NCBI RefSeq assembly: GCF_932526225.1
Contig: NC_064045.1
Location: 13,262,442 to 13,326,441, forward strand
Direction of reading: 5' to 3'
DNA from: Nematostella vectensis
Lineage: Eukaryota > Cnidaria > Anthozoa > Actiniaria > Edwardsiidae
DNA length: 64,000 nucleotides
The first letter of the stretch is position 1, and every line of letters starts with the position of its first letter. Below the pieces are notes generated by a model. That model saw only the letters and a program-made list of their open reading frames with translations. It did not search any database and was not told the DNA's origin. The position numbers and the translations under genes are program-made. Of the stretch, positions 1 to 11,295 are shown piece by piece.

Positions 1-112
1 TAAGGAGATTAGAACCACCCAAGGGGCGAGTAGAATGTAGTACTTTTCACTATAAATTTGTTAGTTATCCCTCTTCATCTAGCACATTCCTTCTTTTTTG
101 TTCAATTCTTAG

Positions 113-2215
113 AGTCTGGAGGCGTTGACGTATGAGATTGTAATGCAATCCTCGCCTGGCAAGGTGGGTTCCATCGTGGTCTTAAATTTAATATGAAATA
201 TTGTGAGTCATAGTAACAGCAAACCTTTAAGAAAGTACCTGCTCTTTACTCTTAAAGCTATACTGAACTGGCCGCTCTCTAAAGAAACGTTGATTTAAAT
301 ATAAAAAGCTTTCAAGGGCTTTAAGAAAGTTCCCGCCGTATTCAGAGGAATTCCATTCAAAACAGCCATACTGAACTGGACTGCTCTCTAAAGAAACATT
401 GCTAGTCTTCCTAGTGCTACAAGGCTCTCTAAGGCTTCTCCTATTGTTTTGATTGGCAGGTGCCATTCACAGGGAAACTGATATCTGTGCTGATGACAAC
501 TCTCGCCAAGGTAAGAGATGCGTTTAAAAACTCGACCGCAGGAGAAAAATCTTGGGGTCGAACAGCTCTGATCACCTTTCACGGTTACACCAAACTATAC
601 CAATACCAATGAATCTCTGAAATGAATGAAATGAATCTCTATCTCTTAATAAAACATTACAATCAGTGACTTTCACCATTCAGGGTAAGATCCCCCCGCC
701 ACCCCACATACATAGCGCTCTCATAGTCTTAGTGTTTCTTTTGCACAATCAATACCGATTTCACGGCCCTACCCGATGATACTTGTACCTTGAAAGAGCC
801 CATTCATTTTTTTCCAGCTTGCTTCAAGATGCCAAGATCTCGTCCAGAGAGCTATTCTTTGCTGCAGTAAAATCGTCCGCACAAAACCGGTAAATACGGC
901 GGCAACAGCTATGCTGTGGTTCTAGGTCATTTTGTTCGCACTTTAATAGTCCGGTTTCGAATTCTACTATGTCCGCTGGACAAACAGACTGTAGACGCAT
1001 ATATACAATGCGAACCTCGATTGGGGACAACTTCCATGCACACCCCAGAGCATGGAGCTTATTATAAAACAAAACTAATTATTTGTGATCTCGCTACTGG
1101 TGTTTCCGAACCGTTTGCCTGAAACCTAGGCTCTCTTCCATGAATAGCACCGCAGAAGGCAAATTCAGAAAAACTGAAAAAGTCCAAAAAACACTGAAGA
1201 TGCCTGCGGAGAAGGTAGAAGAACATGAGATTTTCACCTTAAGAAGGCTTAAAAGGCTGAAGAACAGAACTAGGGAATCTGGACATTGAAATTCAATTCA
1301 ATCAGGTACGAATCAATAACATAACTATTTCTTTCTAGGAAATGCTGACAGATCCCGGATGTTACCAGGACCTATTGATCCGATCTCAGGAGCTCATTAA
1401 CCTTCTAAAGCTGCCAAAGTGAGTGCAAAACGCTATCGGGTAATCTGGGTATTGATGACGATGCATGCTAATGCTGATGGTGGTGGTGGCGGTGGCGGCG
1501 GTGGTGGCGGCGGTGGTGGCGGCGGTGGTGGCGGTGATGGTGATGGTGATGGTGATGGTGATGCTAATGCTAATGCTGATGGTGGTGGCGGCGGCGGTGG
1601 TGGCGGTGATGGTGATGGTGATGGTGATGGCGATGCTGATAACGATGACGATGATGATGACAATGGTACTGGTATTGGATTGACAATGAAAATAAGTGGA
1701 TGATGGATATGATTATACTTATTATATTTCCTCTGTTCGTTTCATTCTCTTTCCTAGCGTTGCGCCCGTGGTTTTGAACCCGCAACCAGACTGGGTGACA
1801 GGAAGGTATTTGTACTATTTTGCTTTTTGTTGTACCTTTTGATAATATTCTCTAATTGGCTGTTGTTGCTACAATTCTTCGAAGTTATCGCTGAACCTTG
1901 TCACTGTCGTTATCCTAACTGTGTGTATGTAGTCGTCAACGTTGTTTTTTTTGCTGTTAATTGCGCATAGATGGTGCTGCATCTGTGTGATCGTTGGTTG
2001 TTTATATCGGTGGCCAACTTTTTGTTGATTCTTGTTGTTTTGTTATTGCTTCTGTTATTGTCGTCGTACAAATTTAAACAATCCGCTTTCTCTAGCTGCA
2101 ATTGGTTGTATTGTTTGTTTACTCTTACTTTCTCGCCTTTTTTCCCAGGTGGCATAGCGACCGTAACGCCTCCCTCCCGCTTCTCCTGCAAACAACTAAA
2201 GTCATCGTATCCTGA
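113..2215 (+). CDS. C-terminal exons of an AP-5 complex zeta-like protein (partial, 5' end outside window)
   Basis: Six exons join in one open frame: 113-163, 460-510, 818-889, 1339-1418, 1758-1805 and 2149-2215. Each is flanked by AG and GT, and the last ends in TGA at 2213-2215. Together they give 122 residues. The peptide is helical and amphipathic, with two similar helices (RCQDLVQRAILCCSKI and CYQDLLIRSQELINLLKLP), then a proline-rich turn and an end reading WHSDRNASLPLLLQTTKVIVS. From memory this resembles the C-terminal tail of AP5Z1 (KIAA0415), the large zeta subunit of the AP-5 endosomal adaptor, which works with SPG11 and SPG15 in late-endosome retrieval. No domain-level test was possible. 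The exon chain is well supported; the family name is tentative. Earlier exons lie left of the window. A possible poly(A) signal AATAAA lies at 2852-2857, about 640 bases past the stop. Confidence 0.55.
225..401. repeat. imperfect direct repeat in the first visible intron
   Basis: Two diverged copies of one sequence lie at 225-292 and 319-401. Both start CTTTAAGAAAGT and finish with CTCTCTAAAGAAAC followed by RTTG. The second copy is about 15 bases longer. They fill most of the intron between the exons ending at 163 and starting at 460. Confidence 0.6.
1471..1660. repeat. GGTGGC / GATGGT trinucleotide-based minisatellite in an intron
   Basis: This alternates runs of GGT/GGC triplets with GAT/GGT and GCTAAT triplets. 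All periods are multiples of three, so long Gly/Asp frames stay open on both strands. It lies inside the 1419-1757 intron, with a good donor at 1419 and a good acceptor before 1758, so the open frames are not genes. Confidence 0.85.
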
Positions 2216-3820
2216 GGAGGCTGTTTCGAGGTTAGACTTTTAGCGCAGTCTCTTACCCAAAGTCATCACGTGATTATTTTTGGCCTTCCCACAATCCTTT
2301 CCGCGCATCTGCCTTCCCATGGTCTGCCCCGCGCCCCATTTTTTCTTAATCCGTCAAGGTTGGCCTTTTTTTAGTAGAGCTGACCAGGAAAGATGTGTTT
2401 AACGGATAAGATAAATAATCAGCGGTAGTTAGCTGAAAGTTCAAGCTAAAAAAATGACTAAATATTGAGACCAAATCCAAGAGGAACCCATCTCGGTTCC
2501 AGTTAACGGGTTCTGCTGTGGTATTCATTCCAATGTAAGGGTTTTGAGAGGTTTTATCCAACAAAGTATTCATTTTTTTTAATGTTTTTTTGGGGCTCCA
2601 GAGTATTCATTTCTCCGTCAGAAAATCAATTTACAATTAACAAAAGAAGCTTGTTTTTGATTCCCTTTTTTCCATTCTTAGCCTCTTTTAAAAATTGGTA
2701 TCGTTGCTTTTACATGAGATGTTATATATATAAAGTAGTGATCTTTTTTTTCGCCTTGAGTTCATAACTTGACGGTTTATTCTCTGCAGTTTTACATGAT
2801 TATAGGATTTCCTGAATACACATAGACATTCAAAATATTCTATTTTTTAAAAATAAAGTTTTCTCCTATATTTTCTTACAGTAAAAATTATAATTCATGA
2901 GCTGCCCAACCATCCAAGAACAAGCAAAAAATAATACTGATAATAAGATGTCATTTGGAATAGATCATTTCTCAACCAGATCCCTTAAAAAAAGATTATC
3001 AAGAACAATCGAATTGTTTTTTTATAAAGTTCGCCCAGTTTTCAACCCAAACAAAAAATGAAATATATGTGGGTAGAAGATATATTTAACAATTTAAGAG
3101 ATAATTGTTTAAAATTGTTAATAAATTATTTGCTTTGATTACTGCAATCTGTTTGATGGTGGGAAGGACGCCAATTTGTGATGGATAAAAAAATCTTTTT
3201 TTGTCCGCTATGTTACGCGCGCGCACCGGAAAAGGCCTACTTTTGTCTCCGGACAGTAAAAAAACGGGATAATCGCGCGCGATTCACATTTGAAAAAGAT
3301 TCAAATAGCATAGCAGATGATCGTCGGGGTAAAGTAAATGCACCTTCGAGGAAACATTGAATATTTAATACGTTTGTTAAATTCTTTTCCATGGACACAG
3401 GGTATTGGCTAGGTGCAGTATTTTCGCGTACCGTTACATTATCATTTTTATTTATTTGCATTTATTTTTTTAAATACTTATTTATTTATCTATTTCGTTT
3501 TTCGTTTTATAATTACAGCAGTATTCCAGGATTGGGATTGATTAGGCGGCTTGCGCACTAACAGATGTCATGCAAAAAAGATAGTATTTGACGATCCTTC
3601 AATAAGGAATGACCCAATTTTGTCAGCCTGGGGGGAGGGGGGGGGGTTGTATGCGCACCCTGTCTACTTAGGCACCCGCCTAGTTTCTAATGTTCACCGT
3701 GTTTTTATTTTTTCGCAATGGAAATTCAGCGCGAGTTACATCGTGGATTTTTCCATATCGCAAAGAACAATAGGAAAAAAATAGGGCATGACGGGGTAGA
3801 ACACGTTTTCTTTAAAGTAT
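2216..3820. other. intergenic, AT-rich, no gene recognised
   Basis: This stretch between the end of the AP5Z1-like gene and the end of the first NCKX gene is AT-rich with homopolymer runs. The open frames in it are short, lack convincing splice signals and resemble nothing I recognise. It probably includes the 3' UTRs of both converging genes. Confidence 0.6.
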
Positions 3821-3825
3821 GCCAA

Positions 3826-4185
3826 GGCCCGCCCGGCAACGCGTGACGTCAAGCTATACCTTTGTGCCTATCTTGCGTTTATGCCCCAGTCCCTTACGCG
3901 GTAAGCGATTCGGGTGGTGTGGTATAAGTTTACTCTCCATGCCCTGGCCCGCCCGGTAACGCGTGACGTCACGCTATACCTTTGTTCCTGCCTTATGTTT
4001 ATGCCCCAGTCCCTTGCGCGGTAAGTGATTCGGGTGGTGAGGAATAAGTTTACCCTCCATGCCCAGGCCCGCCCGGTAACGCGTGACGTCACGCTATACC
4101 TTTGTTCCTGCCTTATGTTTATGCCCCAGTCTCTTACGCGGTAAGCGATTCGGGTGGTGTGGTATAAGTTTACTCTCCATGCCCT
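3826..4185. repeat. 120-bp minisatellite, three copies, overlapping the end of an NCKX coding sequence
   Basis: Three near-identical 120-base units lie at 3826-3945, 3946-4065 and 4066-4185, and a partial fourth starts at 4186. Each begins GGCCCGCCCGGYAACGCG and carries a perfect TGACGTCA palindrome (3844-3851, 3964-3971, 4084-4091), the consensus for CREB/ATF factors. The unit is a multiple of three, so one minus-strand frame stays open across the array. The stop codon of the NCKX gene (4094-4096) lies inside the third unit. Confidence 0.9.
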
Positions 4186-6446
4186 GGCCCGCAGGCCTAC
4201 CCGGTATCGCCTCAAGAATCACCGCCGATGTCAAAAAGAAGGCGTAAGCGATAAAAAGTATAACACCCAAGCGTCTGTCGAGACGCCAACCGTTAAGATG
4301 TATTGCCGAGACGATAGTTAGCACCGTACCAAACAAACACATAGACACATATACAATGTGCCCACTATGAATAAGCACAACACTGTTCGGGTGGACAGCG
4401 GTCGTTGCTAAAAGCCACGGTAGGCCTAGGCATAGGACGTCAAATATGTTGCTACCGATGCAATTGGCTAACGCCATGTCTCCCATACCATGTTTGGCCA
4501 CGATGAGACTGGACATAACATCCGGGACACTGGATCCGGCGGCTAGTAAAGTAAGTCCCATGATGTACTCGGGGATGCTGAAGGTCTCGCCGATGATTGA
4601 CACTGTCCAGACCAGCACGTATGACAGCGCAGCCATCCAAATGATTGATAGCGCGAAGGTTGCTGGGTACCACGCCTCCCATTTCTTGACTCGGCAATCT
4701 GGCATTGTGACGTAGAAGGCGAGATGGACTGGTAGCATGAAAATCCAGACTATTCGCTTGGAAAAAGTAGAAGGGGGTGTGAATGGACAAGAGGGCTTGA
4801 ACCCGTGAATATGAGACGGTGTATTCTGATGTGAACCACTGGCACCGCTCTTTGTAGCATCCTCCTTTTGCTCAATTCGTTCATTTTCTTTGTCCATTTT
4901 ACCCTCATTGTGTGAATCTCCCTCGCAATGTTCATTAAGTTTATTATGCTCGTTTTCATTTTTTTCGTCTATTTTATCCTCGTTTTGCTTATTGTGTGTT
5001 GCTCCGTCAAGTTCAGTTAATTTATTTCGCTTTTCAGACTCCTTTGGTTCGGTTTCTTTCCTACGTTCGTTATGTCCCTTTCGTTTATTTCCTTCATTGT
5101 GACCACGATTTGTTATATCATTACGGTCAATTTGTTCATTATCGGGTTCAATTTTCCCTTCCCGTTCACTTTCATTCAATACCGACCTATCACTCAAAAC
5201 CTCATCCATCAATGTTATGCTTTCAGAATCAGCCTTAACCCCTCCGTCACCAGTGATATCTTTGGACACCTGCTCCCCCCTGTCATCACCCTGACTCGTG
5301 TCTCTTTCCACATCAATGTCGAACACTTCCAGGGGGTCCTCCATCTCAACCATCTCCATCCCCTTATTAATATCGCAGCATGTCTCAAACGCCGATTCAA
5401 ATGCATTTTCTAGACGCGTATTAAACACCATGATCAAAATATACCCGGTGTACAAAACCGGAAAAATCAGAGCCTCGTAGAAATGAATAACGTTATCGTG
5501 AATCACTATTAGTAGCCCCACCAGGTTCACCACATATACACAGGAATCCCGCACTATTGGCCACGTGTGTAGTGAGATAACCATTCCAGAAAATAAGCCA
5601 CAGATGGCTGTGATAAAGAGAATGTTGAACATTGATGAGCCGATAATGGTACCGAGGCCGATGTCTCCTTCTCCCATGAAAACGGAAGCGATGGCAATGA
5701 ACAAGGTCGGCATAGAACTGCCGGCTGCCATGAAGGTTGCGCCTGCAACGTCCGTCGGGATACGTAACCTAAGAAATGGTAGAGAACACGAGTCAGAAAG
5801 AACTGACTGGAGAAAATCAGTCAGCCACTTCTTTAGTATTGTTTGAATTTGAAAATAGAACTATTTATTGAAAGTAAACTTCAACAACACCATCCTCTGT
5901 TGAAATGTGATGGTTTTTACGAGGATAATCTGGTATTTAAAAAATACAACGGTTTAGCGAAAGTAAACTTTAACAACAACATCCACTGTTGAAGTCATAG
6001 TTTTTACGGGGATAATCTGGTATTTGAAAATACAACTGTTTATTGAAAGAAGAAGTAATCCACGGTTAAAGTCTGATGGTTTTTACGAGAACAATCTGGT
6101 ATTTGAAATTAGAATGGTTTATTGAAATTTAACTTCAACGACACTATCACTGTTAAAGTCTGATAAGTTTTTTTACGAGGATGATCTGGAGAATACCTCA
6201 CCTCTTACAGAGCTTTTCTAGCGAAGCGCAGAAGTAGTTATCGCATAGAATGGCGAGCGCCACAAAGCAGTACAAGCAGATGAACGTGTGGATGATAACT
6301 GCGCCGTGACGTCGCTCTTGAAGGGTGAATATCGTTTCATAATGAAGGACGTCGATCACTGAGTGGTGGCTCTGGTTAAAGAACTGTGCTGTGGTATGCT
6401 TGTGGTGGCTTTCCTGCGGGCTACCTGTTTCAGGCGGTGGTAACAT
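4094..6446 (-). CDS. K+-dependent Na+/Ca2+ exchanger-like protein (SLC24/NCKX family), copy 1
   Basis: Two exons (6446-6202 and 5768-4094) join in frame across a GTGAGG donor and a TTAG acceptor, giving about 639 residues. The family exchanges Na+ for Ca2+ plus K+ across membranes. The alpha-1 repeat (DVAGATFMAAGSSMPTLF, about residues 88-105) and alpha-2 repeat (LLAAGSSVPD, then GSNIFD) are clear. Hydrophobic segments flank a long, hydrophilic, Glu/Asp/Lys/Asn-rich cytoplasmic loop. Both alpha-2 aspartates are kept. The alpha-1 Glu of the usual APELF motif (Glu188 in mammalian NCKX2) is Thr here, at about residue 103. The normal family end, near ILEAIP, is followed by roughly 30 extra basic residues encoded by the 120-bp minisatellite. 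An acceptor-like AACAG just upstream of 6446 keeps the frame open, so a further 5' exon (a signal segment) is possible and the start is uncertain. The paralogue lies at 8840-10216 on the same strand. Confidence 0.88.
5847..6190. repeat. 80-90-bp tandem repeat filling the NCKX copy-1 intron
   Basis: Four imperfect units start at 5847, 5935, 6022 and 6101. Each contains TTATTGAAAG-like, AACTTCAACRACA-like and GGTTTTTACGAGGATAATC-like blocks. They occupy almost all of the 5769-6201 intron. Confidence 0.8.
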
Positions 6447-6737
6447 AGCGACCAGATGAGGATGTTTATTCCCTGTTAATCAAAAGTCGATACGTTACAT
6501 TTTTTTTTTCATTTTAACAAGAATAATATTTTGTGCGTTTTTTTTTTGTATTTTGCGAACCCTTGGACCAGCTAAAAATCGCCTCCTAGCTTCTTCTACC
6601 AGACTTTTAATTCTGTGTGCCCAAGTCTAGCCTTCTAATGACGAGCGACTGGTGTAACTTCAACTCCTTTTCTAGAACTACCGTCAATACATTCAAATTG
6701 ATGGTATACTTAAACAGACTCAAATTTGACAAATCCT

Positions 6738-7559
6738 GGGGGTCGTTTCTCAAAAGTCCCGTTAAACCCGGAAACCCGGAAAGTCACCCGGTAAGTCCCG
6801 ATAAACTTTACGGGTGTTTCTCAAAACGCCCGTTATTGTCGGGCCCGGAAAAAATCCCGGTAACTCGCCCGTTAACTTACGGGAGCTCAAGAGCTCCCGT
6901 TAACTTACCGGGAATTACTTTTAATGCGAAAATTGGTACCCAAAACGATGTTTTTCCTTAATATTTTCAGCTGAATTTATAGATCAACTATTCATCTAGA
7001 ATTGGCCAATTTGAACTATCCAATTTGATGCTTTTTTTCCGATTAAATCTCGCCATTTTCAAGTTGTGTCGAGTTGTAGTGAATTTTCATCACTTGAGGA
7101 AACCATATCACTGCCCGGAAAGAAGTGGGCCAATCACGGCTAACATCATTTTATGGGATTCGCACAAAAAGCCAACCAGGTTTCTTTTCTGTCAAATGAT
7201 TTGACATTTAGCTGCCACCGTGCGCCTAAAAAAATGTAAACAACTTTGCGAAGATATTGGTAGTTTGCTACAAAATGAGACTTTATCTACTTGTTCTTTG
7301 TCTTTTTTTCAAAAAGTGCCGATGCCACAGCAGTGTTTGGGGTACCAGTTGTCTACAGATATCGACAAATCTACGATTTTTATTGATATTCAATAATTAT
7401 TTAGCCAATTTATTCATTAACTCTGAAAATTATAATTTGCTTATCGGGAACCCGTAAACAGCCGGGACGCTACCGCAAGCTTTGAGAAACGTATCCCGAA
7501 AACTCTCCCGGTACCCTAACGGGCCCGGTAATTACCGGGAGTTTTGAGAAACGACCCCC
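6738..7559. mobile_element. non-autonomous DNA transposon with inverted termini (about 820 bp)
   Basis: The left end reads GGGGGTCGTTTCTCAAAA and the right end is its inverse, TTTTGAGAAACGACCCCC. Both are followed inward by CCGG-rich subterminal blocks, with a second inverted pair of TTTCTCAAA/TTTGAGAAA motifs inside. No transposase frame is visible. I could not find a clear target-site duplication. Confidence 0.7.
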
Positions 7560-8435
7560 TTGAGCGAAATGCAGCTTTACAAACCAAGTATGTGAGCGTT
7601 CTTATCGATTGTACTGTGGTGGGTACAGGGAGGGGAATGCATAAACCACCCCTCCCCACCCCCTACGGGCTGGGATTCTGGAAGGTATAAATGCTACAGA
7701 TCACAAATTTACCTCCCTACAAGCTAGTGACTCCTTCTCAAGAAGTGACTCCTATTAACGATATCCCGTATTTGTCCCTGATAAATGTTCGAAACTCTTG
7801 CATACTGGTTAGAAGGGTCATCCTTTAATTAGCACCAGAATCCAGTATTTTGAAGAATTTTATTAAATATTTCAATCAATCTCAAGCTATAATATACTAC
7901 CAACTGTCTTGCCAGTAAAACGTGCATGGCATTTTCTAGAAAATAGGGATGTTGCTATTGCCCTTGTCTGGGGTTGGGAGCAAACGAGGAATGACTCCAC
8001 ATGAGGTATGTACCTAGTCAATTTCGCGCGAGAATAAAATTGAGCCCAAGCAATAGACTTTTTGCTCAGGCATTTGAAGGCCCGTAGCGCATATTAGCTC
8101 ATATGTACTTCCAATACATTGATAGTGGAAAAAACACAAAACTCGCCCGAAAAGTCGAGCATTTTCAATCTACAGTAATAACAACCACTCAATTGATACT
8201 ATCTCACGAAAGGACATATCGTTGCCTTTAGCACAGCCATTAGCTTTTTCTTTAAGCACACATGAGATAGGTTAAAAGTTTTTTTAAATTGAACTCATTT
8301 GTTCGCTGTGTAACGTTTGTTATGCGGCCCTATGGACTTCGCTCTTATCTGAGACAAAAACGCAGTTAAAGCAAGCCTGGTTAGATAGATACGAGTTAAA
8401 GTCCTTCCTTTTACTCTAGCGCCTTCAGTAAACAG
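7560..8435. other. intergenic, no gene recognised
   Basis: This lies between the transposon and the 26-bp repeat. I see no open frame with splice support and no structured RNA. It is downstream of NCKX copy 2 and upstream of copy 1, so it may hold the copy-1 promoter. Confidence 0.5.
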
Positions 8436-8617
8436 CCCCCAAGCACCTAGGTCAGGTCTAGTCCCCAAGCACCTAGGTCAGGTCTAGCCCCCAAACACCT
8501 AGGTCAGGTCTAGCCCCCAAGCACCTAGGTCAGGTCTAGCACCTAGGTCAGGTCTAGCCCCCAAGCACCTAGGTCAGGTCTAGCCCCCAAGCACCTAGGT
8601 CAGGTCTAGCCCCCAAG
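8436..8617. repeat. 26-bp tandem repeat, about seven copies
   Basis: The unit is CCCCCAAGCACC followed by TAGGTCAGGTCTAG. Copies are nearly identical, with one internally shortened unit near 8540. It lies 3' of the NCKX copy-2 stop codon, in its likely 3' flank. Confidence 0.9.
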
Positions 8618-8839
8618 CTGTCTGCCAAACTGCAATTCTACTCTGCCCATAGGTGACTGACTTGACACGAATAAATTTCCTATACACACCAGAAACTCTC
8701 TAAGATTTTCTTTTCGAATCCATGTAGTATATAGTTCTGGTAATTGTGATTCATTATCATTCACTAAATAACGTATCCACTAATCTTTAGAAACTATAGT
8801 GTCAGGATCGATTGCAATCAGGAGAGATTTTTCCTCGTT

Positions 8840-10216
8840 TTATGGTCCCGTGACGCATTTAATACACGGTAAAGACTCGATGTAAGTCGCTACAATCAAA
8901 AACAGAAAATACATGATAAGAAAGGCGATCCCTACTTTGACATTGAGTTTCCACTTATTAAACTGGATTAGCAGAAACGTAACGGCGATGCTACCAATCA
9001 GCATGGCCGACGTGAAGAAGATATTCTCACTTTGTATCACAACCGGCTTTCCGGGCTGCAAAAACGCGCTTTTTATTAACCACGGTATCCCTAGACACAA
9101 CATATCAAACACGTTGCTGCCAATACAGTTTGAGACAGCCATGTCACCGGAACCTTGCTTCGCCACTACCAGGCTCGCAATGGCGTCTGGTAGACTTGAG
9201 CCCGCGGCCAGGAAGGTCATGCCCATAACGCATTCTGGGATCGTATAGGTGTAGCCAATGATTGCGACCATCCATACAAGGAAATATGAGAGCACCGCCA
9301 TCCAGATGACGGCTACAGTGAAGGTGACCAAGTAGAACTTTCGCCATGTCTTTTTCCGGCAGTCGGGAATTGTGACGTAGAACACTAGTATAGAGGGGAG
9401 CGTGAAAACCCATAGTGCCCTCGCGCATGCGCCTTCTGGGGGCTTGAGTCTCGTTCTGGGGGTATCATGGAAGCCCCAGTCTTCGCTTTTGTTCAGCTCG
9501 TCCTCACTCTCCTCGCCTCCGTCTTCATCCACCCCTTGCCCCTCCCCCTCGGGCTTCACTTTCTTCTTCTTTAGTTTCTTCTTGACGGTTTTACAAAGTC
9601 CTTCGACCTGATCATTGAAGTACATAATGACGATATATATCGCGTAGACAATCACAAAAATAAGCCCTTCGTACCAGTAGACCTTGTTATCGTAGATAGA
9701 TACCATCAACACTATCACGCTCGCTACGTACACCGTAGAATCTCTAGAAATCGGATAACAAGCGAGCTGTAATGTAACACCCGATCCTATAGCACATAAG
9801 GCTATAATAAACAAAGTGTTGAATATAGTGCTACCCACAATAGTTCCTAGTCCAATATCGCCTTCTGTGAAGAATATAGATATGATAGCAATAAACAGGG
9901 TAGGTGCGGAGCTGCCAACAGCCATAAATGTCGCTCCTGCGACGTCAGGCTTCAGCCCCAAGCACATGCTTATCCTGTTCAAGGAGGCGACGAAGAAGTC
10001 CTCACAGACTACTGTAAGAGCGCAAAATAAATGAAGGGAGAAGATGACATGTAACATGACTCCACCGTAAAATCGCTGATCCTGGGTAAGAACATCCGGC
10101 GGGAATTCTTCGATGTTTGGCGGGCGGCAGACATTCGCGCACGGGTTGTAGTCATCGAAGAAAAGTTCTCCGAATTCTCCAGTTAAAACAGTTAGATTTG
10201 GTGCTATGTCCTCCAT
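8840..10216 (-). CDS. K+-dependent Na+/Ca2+ exchanger-like protein (SLC24/NCKX family), copy 2, intronless
   Basis: A single open frame of 458 residues runs from ATG at 10216 to TAA at 8840. The N-terminus is predicted extracellular and has an N-glycosylation motif (NLT, residues 7-9). It is followed by a hydrophobic cluster, the alpha-1 repeat (DVAGATFMAVGSSAPTLF, about 91-108), a short Lys- and Glu-rich loop (about 205-260), and the alpha-2 repeat (TFLAAGSSLPD, then GSNVFD, about 334-371). The alpha-2 aspartates at about 344 and 371 match the Ca2+/K+ ligands of NCKX2. As in the neighbouring copy, the alpha-1 Glu is replaced by Thr (about residue 106). It is shorter than vertebrate NCKX mainly because of the small loop. 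No signal peptide is seen; a separate 5' exon cannot be excluded. The lack of introns next to an intron-bearing paralogue could mean retroposition or intron loss after tandem duplication. Confidence 0.9.
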   Translation of the reverse strand: MEDIAPNLTVLTGEFGELFFDDYNPCANVCRPPNIEEFPPDVLTQDQRFYGGVMLHVIFSLHLFCALTVVCEDFFVASLNRISMCLGLKPDVAGATFMAVGSSAPTLFIAIISIFFTEGDIGLGTIVGSTIFNTLFIIALCAIGSGVTLQLACYPISRDSTVYVASVIVLMVSIYDNKVYWYEGLIFVIVYAIYIVIMYFNDQVEGLCKTVKKKLKKKKVKPEGEGQGVDEDGGEESEDELNKSEDWGFHDTPRTRLKPPEGACARALWVFTLPSILVFYVTIPDCRKKTWRKFYLVTFTVAVIWMAVLSYFLVWMVAIIGYTYTIPECVMGMTFLAAGSSLPDAIASLVVAKQGSGDMAVSNCIGSNVFDMLCLGIPWLIKSAFLQPGKPVVIQSENIFFTSAMLIGSIAVTFLLIQFNKWKLNVKVGIAFLIMYFLFLIVATYIESLPCIKCVTGP

Positions 10217-11295
10217 GTTTCGCCTGATCTCTTCCCTACTGATCCTTGTGATTGTCGTATTGAGTTTTTGATTATTATGTCATTACCTTTCATGTAAACT
10301 AATATTTTCCTGACTTTCAGTGCCCTTGACTTTAGACTCCTTTTATTGTCCCGTGTTCGTTTAAAGATTGGATTTCCTCTCCTTTTCGCCGAGAGATATA
10401 AGAAGTTTGTGAATAAGCGATTACACTGAATTACATTGGGATTAGTGTGATTTAGTCTTCACCAAAAACTCTTCATCAATCCAATCATTTGTGACAAATT
10501 CCACAGTTTCCCCCGTAACACCTACTTAGCACTTTGACATTCCGTTCAGATGATTTCCATAGCACACAGATGTAGATAACTCAGGGAACAATTTGTGATC
10601 ACCTCATTTTCCATCGCCGGTGACTATGATATTTGCTAACTTCGCAGGTGGAACAGAGTTGAGCAACAGGTGACCTAGCTGTTTTTCCATCGTTCAGTCC
10701 TTGTAACGCCATCCTGCTGGTGACCTGTATCGCAAGGTCACACATGGCAAACAGCGTGACAGAAATAATATTGTAACGCATTCTTGCCGAAGTCCTGTGT
10801 CACCTGCTCAGCAAAGCATCACGCCGGGTAATGCTACTTAGTTTTCAGGATTCCTGTGTACAGTACATAAACTTATTGTGACCAGACCATGAAGTTTGGA
10901 GGCTTCTCGTATTGGTTTGCTAAAGAATGGTTGAAATTTACCAGACATATTTCAAGGCTGGCAATTTTTGTTTCTGCCGGAGTCGTATCTCCTGAAATGA
11001 GACTAGGAGAAGGGCCAGACCTCTAGATAACCTTAACGCAAAATTCTTAGCACCTCGGTAATTCCAAAATAGCTGATCTTCAGCACGATAATATATTTTA
11101 GAAATGTATTATTATCATCGGTGTTCAGGGTTATGTTACCCCTCCCCTCCCCTGAGCCAATTCTGGGTACGCGCATGAATACAACTGATCGAAATCCCCA
11201 CTCATCAAATTTAGGAAGCCTTAAAATTCTAAGTTCATTTGAGTTCATCTCTCGTGTATAAAACGTAGGCTTGCCTTCCGCGCCGTGCCATTAAT
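10217..11295. other. intergenic, upstream of NCKX copy 2, no gene recognised
   Basis: This is expected to hold the promoter of the intronless NCKX gene. The open frames here are short and without family resemblance. Several GGTGACCT/AGGTCACC-like motifs recur between about 10610 and 10810, without a clear array. Confidence 0.5.

Noticed and set aside
1419-1703. Long Gly/Asp-rich open frames on both strands
   Set aside because: They are produced by a triplet minisatellite inside an intron with good splice sites on both sides.
3868-4215. A 115-residue minus-strand frame across the 120-bp repeats
   Set aside because: The repeat unit is a multiple of three, so an open frame is automatic. The NCKX frame is a different one and stops at 4094.
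8436-8617. Considered a CRISPR-like array
   Set aside because: The units are contiguous tandem copies without unique spacers, in a eukaryotic genome.
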